A stretch of DNA of 64,000 nucleotides, from assembly GCA_016872515.1 (NCBI GenBank), contig VGZR01000002.1:65136-129135 (forward strand). The letters are read 5' to 3'. This stretch comes from SAR202 cluster bacterium (GTDB taxonomy: Bacteria > Chloroflexota > Dehalococcoidia > Lucifugimonadales > VGZR01). Positions 34,801 to 42,645 of this stretch are shown here, piece after piece. The translations under genes were made by a program, and so were the position numbers. Under the pieces are notes generated by a model that did no database searches, was not told where the DNA came from, and saw only the letters and a program-made list of their open reading frames with translations. Each line of letters starts with the position of its first letter. The stretch's first letter is position 1.

Positions 34801-36467
34801 TTGCTGTAGAAAGCCAGGTAGTCCGCGCGCGATAGCTGCCGCGACATGTCGCCGAGTTTCCGCCGCCCGTCTGGCTCGTACATGGGCAACTCTTCCCAGC
34901 GGAACTGGTGCAGCTCCGGCAGGCTCTCCTCCCAGTGCTCTTTCAGCACCGACGAGCCGTCCGGCGCGTTCGCCTTCATCCAAACTGCCGCGCTCACCGC
35001 CGGGTGCGGCTTCGCGTACACCGCCATGTACGACGCTGCGTAGAAGGCGGTTGCTGCCACCGCCAATGCACCGAGCACCAGCAGGGCAGGGCGGAGTGGC
35101 AGCCGCGGGAGCAAACCGTGGGCTCCATCCCACAGGGCGAAGGCCATCTGCACACCCAGGACCACCAGGAACGGCGTGATGGGGAGCAGGTAGCGCAGGA
35201 ACTTAACCTCGAACGCCCCGATGATGAGGAAGTAGGGCACGACCCACGCCAGCAGCAGCACGCCCAGCCGCGTGTCTGGCCTGCGCACCGGCAGCGTCGC
35301 CAGCAGCGCCACGCCCGCCACCAAGCCCGCCAGCGCCATCACCTTCGTGTCGTGGGAGAGCAGGAGCATCGCCATCGGCAGAGCGACGCCGCCCGCGACG
35401 TACAGCGCCGCGTGCCGCCACCTCAGCCCGCGCAGCGCCGCGAAGGCTAACCCCGCCCAGGCCACCATGCCCAGCGGCCAGCCGAGGCCCCACGTTGCAA
35501 GCTGCTGCACCTGGTTCCAGTAAGGCGGCGTGTTGATGTACTGCCTCGTGTACGGGTAGTCGCGGATGCGCTGCACCATCTCCGACTGCTCCACCCAGTC
35601 GGCGGAGAAGCGCGCCCAGTCCAGGAACGCGTACGGCTCGGCGATGAAGAAGGCCAGCGCAGCGACACCGAGACCCAGTACCGTGCCCTCGGCAGCCTTC
35701 TCCAGCCGCTTGAAGAAGCCTGGCTGCGTGTCGTACGGCTGCCCCGTCCACTGGAACAGGTACATCAGGTGGGCGATGCCGAAGGCGATGAAGATGGGCA
35801 GCAGGCTCGTCTTGGTCGCCAGCCCCAAGCCGATGAACAGGCCCGCCAGCATCGAGTCTCTTAGCTTGCCGCGCGTGGCAACTCGGTACATAAAGAAGAT
35901 GGAGGCCACGGCAAACAACGTCAGGAGAGTGTCCACGGCGTAAAAGTGGCTGAGCTGGATATGCAGCACCGCCACGGCCAGCAGGCCCGCAGCCGCCAGG
36001 CCGACGCGCCGCCCAAACAGTCGCGACGCCAACAGATAGGCCACCAGGATGGTCAGGACGTCCGCCAGCGCCGAGATGGCGCGGCCCGGCACCCGGAGGT
36101 CGGTCAGGCCTTTCGCGGGGAGTTTGTCATAAACGAGCTCGACCCCCTTGAGCAGGTACAGCGGGAGACTGCCATAAGGAAACCACTTGGGGTTCCAGGT
36201 GCTCTCCTCCTTGTCGAGGAGTTGGCCCAGGTCGCCCGCGGGCGGCAACGCAATCTCGTCCACATGCTGAAGGATGGCCCGCTCGTCGGGGTGCGGCGTC
36301 CACGGGTAGCCGCTGTCCCAGGCGATGCCGTACAGCCGCAGCACCAGCGCCGCCGCCAGGATGGCCAGCAGCGCGGCCAACACGACCTGGTTTCGGCTCA
36401 GGCCGAGCACTCGGCCCTTCGGCCCGCCTGCGGCGCCCTCCGTCCCTTGCACACCCATATCCAGCAT
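31818..36467 (-). CDS. Giant multi-pass GT39-type / DUF2298 (Chlor_Arch_YYY) membrane protein
   Basis: 1549 residues. The N-terminal third is a PMT/ArnT-like glycosyltransferase: first helix, then DSGYPWTPHPDERAI with the acidic loop after TM1, and many membrane helices. The second half, starting about residue 700, is a DUF2298 module with its name-giving GGYLNYYYWGQFLTGML motif, FPYFTFLFADLHPHLMA, further helices, and a C-terminal soluble tail (DYPGIRWLQQNMEGSP, VGWQWHQEQQ). The family is found mainly in Chloroflexota and Archaea and is presumed to glycosylate surface molecules using lipid-linked sugars. Residues about 1040-1055 (APWSFDKLRTSGARL) are encoded by a dispersed palindromic repeat. 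Confidence 0.9.
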   Translation of the reverse strand: MLDMGVQGTEGAAGGPKGRVLGLSRNQVVLAALLAILAAALVLRLYGIAWDSGYPWTPHPDERAILQHVDEIALPPAGDLGQLLDKEESTWNPKWFPYGSLPLYLLKGVELVYDKLPAKGLTDLRVPGRAISALADVLTILVAYLLASRLFGRRVGLAAAGLLAVAVLHIQLSHFYAVDTLLTLFAVASIFFMYRVATRGKLRDSMLAGLFIGLGLATKTSLLPIFIAFGIAHLMYLFQWTGQPYDTQPGFFKRLEKAAEGTVLGLGVAALAFFIAEPYAFLDWARFSADWVEQSEMVQRIRDYPYTRQYINTPPYWNQVQQLATWGLGWPLGMVAWAGLAFAALRGLRWRHAALYVAGGVALPMAMLLLSHDTKVMALAGLVAGVALLATLPVRRPDTRLGVLLLAWVVPYFLIIGAFEVKFLRYLLPITPFLVVLGVQMAFALWDGAHGLLPRLPLRPALLVLGALAVAATAFYAASYMAVYAKPHPAVSAAVWMKANAPDGSSVLKEHWEESLPELHQFRWEELPMYEPDGRRKLGDMSRQLSRADYLAFYSNRMYANLPRLPWRYPMAGEYYDLLFSGRLGYELVHYETSYPTLWGVSFVDDTFNRPGVPVPEPLEGYKPSPLTLGLGFADESFTVYDHPKVLIFQNVKRYDSLTIARVIEASVDGGLEGREEADPGPVYTPEDAAVQQSGGTWSEIIREESWTNRMPVLAWLIVVEGLSLLALPLTLFLFRPLPDRGYLLAKAVGLLAVGLVVWWLASLKWMAFSSGSIMLAAALLAGASGLVLAFRRREILAFLRENWRVVLIGEAVFLTAFFSFVAIRMANPDLWHPYRGGEKPMELAYLNAVIRSSYMPPYDPWFSGGYLNYYYWGQFLTGMLVKATGIDVRYAFNLAVPLFFALTVAGAFCVAYNLAEATRQRLTVKVKTSVPWSPVLAGLAAAVLVTVLGNLDGAMQMGHAIKRAAFLGEPYGTFDFWQSSRMMPPDPPGFEITEFPYFTFLFADLHPHLMAMPFTLLAVALALAVVLKGRAPPASSTEGGAPWSFDKLRTSGARLLDGWLLLAALGIAIGALRAINTWDYPTYLILGVGAVFLAGFFRHGGLSLWMVAESAVRAVFVYSVAYVAFLPFLLNNKVFFDSLEATTNRTILWHYLAITGLFVFILGTFLLTETRDWLASAWRGVLRLTLGQRLAKLGEANYFKPAPAGMSLFPIGVIRIAALALVLAGIGYAVAVWASAPLGSTVPFMALLLALIAAVGARWLFSWRPDAAPLAFMGLMAGLAFSLGLGLDLYRVEGDIDRMNSIFKVYLQVWVLLGVGSAYALWRLAQGVKWAALGRLRLPMPKMGLAAWAWTAFLVLFVVSAGVYTIEGTQERLRDRFNGRLLPMTLDGMAYMRDAVYDDEKGQLRLWDDYPGIRWLQQNMEGSPVVMEGHTPTYRWGNRISIYTGLPAVVGWQWHQEQQRWDYQDDIAQRIIAVREFYSTPDPSVAITIALKYNVQYIYVGPLERAYYPPEGILKFDYMAVLMDKVCCDGTPVDIYLIKPELLQTVSR
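33308..33344. repeat. Dispersed palindrome inserted in frame in the DUF2298 gene
   Basis: CCCCACTCGTCC and GGACCACGGGG flank TGAGTTTGTCGAA; the core GTCCTGAGTTTGTCGAAGGA matches the reverse complement of the unit at 27443-27476 and the copy at 43397-43428. Translated on the minus strand it gives SFDKLRTSG, in an otherwise low-complexity stretch between membrane helices. Confidence 0.8.
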
Positions 36468-36526
36468 TCTACGGTACGAAAGCTAGCTTCGGTTTCGCAG
36501 GAGGGTGTCTTATGGCCTCCGGCTTC

Positions 36527-37432
36527 TCAGCCCCTGGCGAAGCGTTTGGCCTGGGTAGCGATGTCCACGCCGGTCATCTCGCTCCAGGCTGCCAGAAGCT
36601 GGTTCGTGATGGGGCCGGGCTTGCCATCGCCGATGGGCTGCTTGTCCACGCGGGTCATGGGCAGCACGCCCGGGCCGGTGAAGGCCATGAAGGCCTCGTC
36701 CGAAGTGTACAGGTCGTAGGGCTGCAGCGGCTCCTCCACCAGGGGGATGCCGAGTTGCTTGGCCAGGTCCATCACCACCGATCGGGAGATGCTCTGCAGT
36801 ATGCTCTCGTCCGTCGGCGTGCGGATGGTGCCATTGGTCACCAGGAACACGCTGTTGATGGTGCCTTCAGTGAGGTTCCCCTCCATGTCCAGCAGGATGG
36901 GGAAGGCGTCGGGGTCCACGTCTTTGGCCTCAAGCTCAGCCAGGTTGAAGTTCATCCGTGCCTGGTGCTTGATCTTCGGGTCCACCGACTGGTGGGAGTA
37001 GCTGCGCGTCTTGGCGATGACGCCGCTGGCGCCGCCGTCCATGAAGGGCGCGTAGCGGTGGAAGGGCAGCTGGTACGCCTCGACGCCGATGGTCGGCGGC
37101 CCGGCGATGTGCGCCCACATCCCCCTGCCGCGGGTGACGAACATATAGACCTGGAAGTCGCCTTCCTCCGCCAGCAGGTGCCTGTTCCTCCCCACCGTCC
37201 CTTCGACGATGGCGGCCATCTCCTCCTTCGTCAGGCCTGGGTCTATGCGGGCGTAGTGGAGCGAGCGGTAGAACCGGTCCATGTGCCGGTCGAGCTTGAA
37301 CAGCTTCCCGTCGTAGGTCCGCATCGCGTCGAAGACCACGTCCGCCGTGCGGAAGCCCCGGTCGCGCCGGTCGAGCTTCATCTCATCGGCGGGAATCCAC
37401 TGTCCATTGAAGTACGCTGTATACTGGGCCAT
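36527..37432 (-). CDS. Fold-type-IV PLP aminotransferase (BCAT-like), array copy A
   Basis: 301 residues, class IV aminotransferase fold. Phosphate-site Arg53 in RHMDRFYRS, Schiff-base Lys155 in PKIKHQARMN, PLP-pyridine Glu189 in EGNLTEGTINSVFLV, and TSDEAFMAFTGPGVLPMTRVD near the C-terminus correspond to branched-chain aminotransferase sites. Last gene of the five-gene array (14 bases after copy B). Closest to copy E by the shared motifs EGTINS, SISRSVV and FTGPGVLPMT. Substrate (branched-chain, D- or aromatic amine) is not decidable by eye. Confidence 0.92.
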   Translation of the reverse strand: MAQYTAYFNGQWIPADEMKLDRRDRGFRTADVVFDAMRTYDGKLFKLDRHMDRFYRSLHYARIDPGLTKEEMAAIVEGTVGRNRHLLAEEGDFQVYMFVTRGRGMWAHIAGPPTIGVEAYQLPFHRYAPFMDGGASGVIAKTRSYSHQSVDPKIKHQARMNFNLAELEAKDVDPDAFPILLDMEGNLTEGTINSVFLVTNGTIRTPTDESILQSISRSVVMDLAKQLGIPLVEEPLQPYDLYTSDEAFMAFTGPGVLPMTRVDKQPIGDGKPGPITNQLLAAWSEMTGVDIATQAKRFARG

Positions 37433-37446
37433 GCTGGCTCCTTCTC

Positions 37447-38361
37447 CTAGCGCTTGGCGAACCGCAGCGCCTGGTCCACGATGTCCAGGCCGACCTTCTC
37501 GCTTCAGGCCGCCAGGATCTGCTGGGTGATAGGCCCTGGCTTACCATCGCCGACGGGCCGGTTGTCGGCCTTGGTGACGGGCAGCGCGCACATGGGCGTG
37601 TTGGTGATGAACGCCTCGTCCGCCGTGTACAGGTCGTACGGCTGCAACTCCTCCTGCACTGCGGGGATGCCGAGCTGCTCCGCTAGCTCGAACACCGCGC
37701 CGCGCGAGATGCCCTGGAGGAGCGCGCTGTCGCCGGGGGTACGGATGATCCCGTTGCTCACAATGAAGATGTTGTACGCCGTCCCCTCGGTCAGATTGCC
37801 CTTCTGGTCGAGCAGCACGGGCCAGCCCTCCGGGTCCACGTCCCGCGCCTCCAGGTCGGCCAGGCTGAAGTTCATCCGGCTTTAGTGCTTCACCTTGGGG
37901 TCCACCGTCTCGGGCGAGTAGCTGCGCGTCTTGGCGATGACCGCGTGGGCGCCGGTCTTGAACTGGTGGGCGTAGATCTTGAAGGAAATCGGGGCACACT
38001 GCACGATGACCGTGGCCTTCGTCGGCAGCTCTCGCCAGCCTGCCACACCCCGCGTCACCGCCTGCCACACGTGCCAGTCGCCGGCGTCCTTGCGGAACTT
38101 CTCGTTGCGCCGCACGCACTCCTCGCTCACCTCGACCATCTCCTCGGGCGATAGGCCTGGGTCTATGCGCACGTGCTTGAGGGAGCGGTACAACCGGTCC
38201 ACGTGCTCCTTCATCTTGAAGGACTTGCCATTGAACGTGCGGGCCAGGTCGAACACCGAGTCGCCGATGTAGAACCCCCGGTCGTGCACGTGGACCTTGA
38301 TTTCACTGAGCGGCACCCACTCGCCGGTCAGATAGGCGATCGTCTCGATTCCCTTCGCCAT
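37447..38361 (-). pseudogene. Fold-type-IV aminotransferase, array copy B, with two nonsense codons
   Basis: 305 codons aligned end to end with copy C, starting MAKGIETIAYLTGEWVPLSE behind AGAGGAGG. Codon 160 is TAA (37882-37884) where paralogues have Tyr (KHYSR), one residue after the catalytic-Lys/His pair. Codon 286 is TGA (37504-37506) where they have Trp (LAAWSEKVG). Apart from these, the frame is intact and the active-site residues are conserved, so inactivation is recent. Both are base substitutions relative to the paralogues. Confidence 0.9.
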
Positions 38362-38372
38362 TCGGTCCTCCT

Positions 38373-39305
38373 CTAGCTCAGCACTTTGGTCTGTTTGGGA
38401 GCGAACCGGACGGCCTGGTCCACGATGTCTAGGCCCACCTTCTCGCTCCAGGCCGCCAGGATCTGCTGGGTGATGGGGCCGGGCTTGCCGTTCCCGACGA
38501 CGCGGTTGTCCGCCTTGGTCATCGGCAGGATGCAGGTCGGGGTGTTGCTGATGAACGCCTCATCCGCTGTGTACAGGTCGTAGGGCTGCAGCTCCTCTTG
38601 GGTGTAGGGGATGCCGAGTTGCTCGGCGACCTCGAACACCGCGCCGCGCGACACCCCTTGGAGCAGCACACTGTCCCCCGACGTGCGGATAACTCCGTTG
38701 GTCACGATGAAGACGTTGTAGCCTGTGCCCTCCGTCAAGTTGCCCTTCTGGTCGAGCAGCACGGGCCAGCCCTCAGGGTCCACGTCCTTGGCCTCGAGGT
38801 CGGCCAGGTTGAAGTTCAGGCGGCTGTAGTGTTTCACCTTGGGGTCGAGCATCTCCGGCGAGTAGCTGCGCGACTTAGCGACGACCAGGTGGCCGCCGGT
38901 CTTGTACAGGTGCGCATAGGTCTTGAAGGGCACCGGCACACACTGGATGATGACGGTCGGCGGCCCTGGCTCGGCCCGCCAGCCACCGATGCCGCGGGTC
39001 ACCGCCTGCCACACGTGCCAGTCGCCGACCTCCTTGCGGAACTTCTCGTTCTTTCGGACGCACTCCTCGCTCAGGTCAATCATCTCATCCAGCGAGATGC
39101 CGCAGTCCATGCGCACGTGTTTGAGGGAGCGGTAGAGCCGTTCGACGTGCTCGCGCATCTTGAACGACTTCCCGTTGAACGTGCGGGCGATGTCGAAGAC
39201 GGCGTCGCCCACGTAGAATCCCCTGTCCAGCAGGTCAATCTTCACCTGGCTGCGGGGCACCCAATTTCCGTTGAAATACGCTACTGTGTCCGGGATCGCT
39301 GCCAT
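38373..39305 (-). CDS. Fold-type-IV aminotransferase, array copy C
   Basis: 310 residues from ATG 39305 (behind GAGGAGGAGC; the frame is open 12 codons further). Active Lys in PKVKHYSRLNFNLADLEAKD, Glu in GNLTEGTGYNVFIV, and YTADEAFISNTPTCILPMTKAD. It pairs with copy B (EECVR.NEKFRK..GDWHVWQAVTRG shared almost exactly), making B and C the youngest duplication. Eleven bases separate it from copy B; 110 bases from copy D. Confidence 0.92.
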   Translation of the reverse strand: MAAIPDTVAYFNGNWVPRSQVKIDLLDRGFYVGDAVFDIARTFNGKSFKMREHVERLYRSLKHVRMDCGISLDEMIDLSEECVRKNEKFRKEVGDWHVWQAVTRGIGGWRAEPGPPTVIIQCVPVPFKTYAHLYKTGGHLVVAKSRSYSPEMLDPKVKHYSRLNFNLADLEAKDVDPEGWPVLLDQKGNLTEGTGYNVFIVTNGVIRTSGDSVLLQGVSRGAVFEVAEQLGIPYTQEELQPYDLYTADEAFISNTPTCILPMTKADNRVVGNGKPGPITQQILAAWSEKVGLDIVDQAVRFAPKQTKVLS

Positions 39306-39415
39306 CTTGCTCCTCCTCGTTCTGGTGTTTCTGCCAATCACGCTGCTGGGGCACCGTGGTCACCCTGACCATTACATCTCTTGACGATAGCTAAGGGTGC
39401 AGGGCCATGCCCCGC

Positions 39416-40333
39416 CTAGACACTTGACCTCGAGGTTCGATATTTCAGCGCTTGGCCCACCACATCCACGCCCACCGACTCGCTGAACGCTGCCAGAAGT
39501 TGCCGCGTCACCTTGCCTGGCTTCCCCTCGCCCACCATGCGGTTGTCCGCCTTGGTAATGGGGAGCGCGAAGGCGGGCGTCGTCGAGAAGAACGCCTCGT
39601 CCGCTGTGTACAGGTCGTAGGGCTGGATGTCCTCTTCCACGAAGCGGATGCCGAGCTGCCGCGCCATCTCCAGCACCGCCGTCCGGGTCACGCCCTGCAA
39701 GATGCCCGCGTCGGTCGGCGTCCGCAGCACGCCGTCCGTCACGATGAACACGTTGGAGCCTGACCCTTCGGCGATGTTGCCCTCGCGGTCGAGGAGCACC
39801 GGCCACGCGTCGCGGTCCACGTCCCTCGCCTCCACGTCGGCCATCACCAGGTGCATTCGGCTGGTGTGCTTCAGCTTCGGCTCCAGCGTCTCCGGCGTGT
39901 TGTTCCGCGTCTTGACGATGACGGCGTGGGCGCCGGTCTCGTAGAAGCGGGCGAACGAGCCGAAGGGCGTCTGCGCGCACTGGACGATGACCGTCGGCTT
40001 GGCGTCCAGCATCCGCCAGTCGCCCAGGCCGCGCGTCGCCGCGTACCAGATGCTCCAGTCGCCCATCTCGGCCCGCAACGGCTCGTTGCGCCGCACGCAC
40101 TCCAGTCCAAGGGCCGTCATCTCTTCAGGCGACAGGCCGGGGTCTATGCGCACGTACTTGAGCGAACGGAAGAAACGGTCCATGTGCTCGCGCACGCGGT
40201 ACGGCTTGCCGCCGAAGGTGCGGAACAGGTCGAACACCGCGTCGCCTAGATAGAAGCCACGGTCGCCCAGCTCGATGCGCACCTGGCTCCGGGGCATCCA
40301 CTGACCGTTGTAGTACGTCCACGTGTCTGGCAT
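39416..40333 (-). CDS. Fold-type-IV aminotransferase, array copy D
   Basis: 305 residues. Active Lys in PKLKHTSRMHLVMADVEARD, Glu in REGNIAEGSGSNVFIV, and YTADEAFFSTTPAFALPITKAD. It is the most diverged member of the B/C/D group: EGSGSN in place of EGTGYN and FRTFGGKPYRVREH in the N-terminal lobe. The differences fall in segments that line the substrate pocket in this fold, suggesting a different substrate. Confidence 0.92.
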   Translation of the reverse strand: MPDTWTYYNGQWMPRSQVRIELGDRGFYLGDAVFDLFRTFGGKPYRVREHMDRFFRSLKYVRIDPGLSPEEMTALGLECVRRNEPLRAEMGDWSIWYAATRGLGDWRMLDAKPTVIVQCAQTPFGSFARFYETGAHAVIVKTRNNTPETLEPKLKHTSRMHLVMADVEARDVDRDAWPVLLDREGNIAEGSGSNVFIVTDGVLRTPTDAGILQGVTRTAVLEMARQLGIRFVEEDIQPYDLYTADEAFFSTTPAFALPITKADNRMVGEGKPGKVTRQLLAAFSESVGVDVVGQALKYRTSRSSV

Positions 40334-40381
40334 GGCGGCCTCCGCCGTTTCGAAGAGTCGGGGCCGAAGGGTGAGGGGTTT

Positions 40382-41290
40382 CTACTTCTTGGCGGCCTGC
40401 CGCATCGTCTGGTCCGCCACGTCGAGGCCGACCAGCTCGCTCCACGCGGCCTGCAGTTGCTGCGTTACCCTGCCCGGCTTGCCGTCTCCGATGGTGCGTT
40501 TGTCCGCCGAGGTCATCGGCAGCACACCGGGGCCGGTGAACGAGACGAACGCCTCGTCCGCCGTGTACAGGTCGTAGGGCTGCAGGTCCTCCTCCACCAG
40601 GGGGATGTCGAGCTGCTTGGCCAGGTCGAAGACCACTGAGCGCGAGATGCTCTGTAGGATGCTGGTGTCGCGCGGCGTGCGGATGACCCCGCCGGTCACC
40701 ATGAACAGGCTATTGATGGTGCCTTCGGTCAGGTTGCCCTCCATGTCGGTCATGATTGGCCAGCCACCGGGGACGACGTCGTTGGCCTCCATCTCGGCCA
40801 TGGCGAAGTTACCCCGGCTGTAGTGCTTCACCTTGGGTTCCACCGTGCCGGAAGGGTAGCTGCGCGTCTTCACGATGACGCCCTGGGCGCCAGAGGTGAA
40901 GAACGGCGCGAACCGCTTGAAGTCTATGGGGTAGATGCGGACGCCAACGGTGCACGGCCCAGCCGCGTAGGCCCACGGCCCCGGCCCGCGCGTCACGAAG
41001 CACCAAAGGTTGAAGTCGCCGACGTCCTTGCGCAGCTTTTCGTTCCGCCGCGCGCCCTCCTCCATCACCTCGCCGATCTCCTCGGCGGTCAGGTTCGGCT
41101 CCATGCGCATGAACTTGAGGGAGCGGGCCAACCGGTCAACATGTCGGTCCAATTTGAAGGGCTTGCCGTTGTAGGTGCGGGCCACGTCGAAGACGGTGTC
41201 GCCCTGGAGCAGCCCACGGTCGAACACGTCAATCTTCATCTGACTGTTGGGGACCCACTCGCCGTTCAAGTACGAAATGCACTCTGCCAT
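40382..41290 (-). CDS. Fold-type-IV aminotransferase, array copy E (first in operon)
   Basis: 302 residues. Active Lys in PKVKHYSRGNFAMAEMEAND, Glu in EGNLTEGTINSLFMV, and YTADEAFVSFTGPGVLPMTSAD. It groups with copy A, so the array order A-(B,C,D)-E has the two A/E-type genes at its ends. It starts 47 bases downstream of a good promoter and has a GGAGGCAGAGC ribosome site. Being first, it probably sets expression of the array. Confidence 0.92.
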   Translation of the reverse strand: MAECISYLNGEWVPNSQMKIDVFDRGLLQGDTVFDVARTYNGKPFKLDRHVDRLARSLKFMRMEPNLTAEEIGEVMEEGARRNEKLRKDVGDFNLWCFVTRGPGPWAYAAGPCTVGVRIYPIDFKRFAPFFTSGAQGVIVKTRSYPSGTVEPKVKHYSRGNFAMAEMEANDVVPGGWPIMTDMEGNLTEGTINSLFMVTGGVIRTPRDTSILQSISRSVVFDLAKQLDIPLVEEDLQPYDLYTADEAFVSFTGPGVLPMTSADKRTIGDGKPGRVTQQLQAAWSELVGLDVADQTMRQAAKK

Positions 41291-41336
41291 GCTCTGCCTC
41301 CTCGTTTATCCGGCGTGGAGCGCCGAAGATGGCGCG

Positions 41337-41366
41337 ATTATACCCCAGAGGCCGCGAGGGCGTCAC
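41337..41366 (-). promoter_or_regulatory. Sigma70-type promoter of the aminotransferase array
   Basis: GTGACG (41361-41366) and a perfect TATAAT (41337-41342) on the minus strand, 18-base spacer. Confidence 0.7.
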
Positions 41367-41403
41367 ACACTCCGCACGAGGAGGGAGGAGCCGAGGATGG
41401 GAC

Positions 41404-42024
41404 CTAGAACAGCGAAAGCTGCTGGGACTGGTCCGCCGTTTCCTTGACCGGCTCCGCTGCGGGGCCTTGAAGCATCGCGGCCAGCTTCTGGAAGTCGGCT
41501 TGCAGGTCGGGCATCAGGCCGGGGTTGTGCAGCGCCGCCGCGGGGTGGTAGATGGGGAAGATTGTCCACCCATTCCACTGCCGGGGCCGACCCCGTGCCT
41601 TGCTTATGGTGTCGCCGGGGAAGAACTTGCCGAAGGAGTGCCTGCCAAGCGTAACGACCACCTTCGGCCCGATGAGCCGCAACTGCTCGTCCATGTAGCC
41701 GGAGCACGCCTGAATCTCTCCCGGGAAGGGGTCGCGGTTGTTGGGCGGGCGGCACTTGACCATGTTGGTGATGTACACGTCGGCCCGCTTCAGGCCGATG
41801 GAGTCCAGCAGTTTGTCGAGGAGATGTCCGGCGGGGCCGACGAACGGCCTGCCCTGCTGGTCTTCGTGGTAGCCTGGCCCCTCGCCGATGAACACGATGG
41901 CTGCGGTAGGCGAGCCTTCGCCGGGAACAGCCTTCGTGCGGGTCGCCGACAGCGCACACTTCGTGCAGCCGTGCACCTGGCGATCCAGCGTGGCGAGGTC
42001 GGGGAACGGAGTACGCTCTGGCAT
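41404..42024 (-). CDS. Uracil-DNA glycosylase, family 4 (Fe-S type)
   Basis: Removes uracil from DNA. Family 4/5-type features: four cysteine ligands of a [4Fe-4S] cluster (Cys20, Cys23, Cys91, Cys107), motif GEGPGYHEDQQGRPFVGPAG (GEAPGxxED form) and the His motif YHPAAAL. 206 residues. The C-terminus ends QQLSLF, matching the canonical beta-sliding-clamp-binding motif QL(S/D)LF, which would tether the enzyme to the replisome. Confidence 0.94.
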   Translation of the reverse strand: MPERTPFPDLATLDRQVHGCTKCALSATRTKAVPGEGSPTAAIVFIGEGPGYHEDQQGRPFVGPAGHLLDKLLDSIGLKRADVYITNMVKCRPPNNRDPFPGEIQACSGYMDEQLRLIGPKVVVTLGRHSFGKFFPGDTISKARGRPRQWNGWTIFPIYHPAAALHNPGLMPDLQADFQKLAAMLQGPAAEPVKETADQSQQLSLF

Positions 42025-42076
42025 GGGGTCGGGGCAATCCTAGCAAGAAGCCTGTCCTGCGGCAACCCCGGTCCTA

Positions 42077-42508
42077 GTCAACCCCGCATGACACGCTCGA
42101 TATCGTCGAGGTGCTCACGACGGTGGATACTCCGCTGGGGCCGCCATCCCTCGCGCCGCGCCAAAACTGCGCCCAACACGCGGCTGTCCACCGCCTCTAC
42201 AACCGCATCCGCCGACTGCGCCGCAGCCACTGCAAGCTCTCCTGCCTGGCGCGCCCTGTCGGTGCGCCAGGCAGGAGAGCCTCGTTCAACAGGTCCACAT
42301 CCGGCTCATCGGGTTGCGGGCCCTTCCTTTCCCAGCGCCGGAGGAGGAGCGCGGCCCGCCGGTCCCAGAAGGCAAGGTGGGCAAGGGAAGCGGCGATCGT
42401 CCAGCTGTTGCCGACGTCGCGGTCATCGTCCGTCAGGCGGCTTACAAGAGCCTCCAGGCGACGTCGCTGGGATGCGTTGTCGTCCAGGATGTTCGGGTCA
42501 GTAGGCAT
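42077..42508 (-). pseudogene. DinB-like gene disrupted by a palindromic insertion and frameshift
   Basis: The start (MPTDPNILDDNASQRRRLEA, WTIAASLAHLAFWDRRAA) is a DinB-superfamily N-terminus. After DVDLLNEALLPG the frame enters a 43-base inverted repeat (42237-42279) and goes out of phase, stopping at 42197. The C-terminus continues in another frame: AVAAAQSADAVVEAVDSRVL, then SIHRREHLDDIERVMRG, the usual DinB end with metal His, to TGA at 42077. Confidence 0.75.
42237..42279. repeat. Inverted repeat inserted in the DinB-like gene
   Basis: Perfect 16-base arms CTCTCCTGCCTGGCGC and GCGCCAGGCAGGAGAG with an 11-base loop. It is located exactly where the DinB reading frame is lost. Confidence 0.85.
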
Positions 42509-42587
42509 AGCTGCACCTCCGGTCCATCGCCGATGATGCCGCAGTATATCCCTGAAATGCCTGGTTCCGACATAAGTCCAAGCCGAA

Positions 42588-42613
42588 CAGAAAGGCCCCG
42601 GCGTGCCGGGGCC
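42588..42613 (-). terminator. Rho-independent-like terminator after acpP
   Basis: Minus-strand hairpin GGCCCCG/CGGGGCC with loop GCACGC followed by a weak T-tract (TTTCTGTT), 32 bases after the acpP stop. Ends the yceD-rpmF-fabD-nusB-acpP operon. Confidence 0.7.
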
Positions 42614-42645
42614 CTTCGAGGACTCACTGAGGAGTGAGGCGTCTG

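Noticed and set aside
33441-34835. 464-codon plus-strand frame inside the DUF2298 gene
   Set aside because: Antisense to a conserved membrane protein, Arg/Gln/His-rich with no family resemblance.
36527-41290. Recoding (TAA/TGA as sense) to explain the stops in aminotransferase copy B
   Set aside because: TAA, TAG and TGA all end intact genes throughout the window and no selenocysteine or pyrrolysine context is seen.
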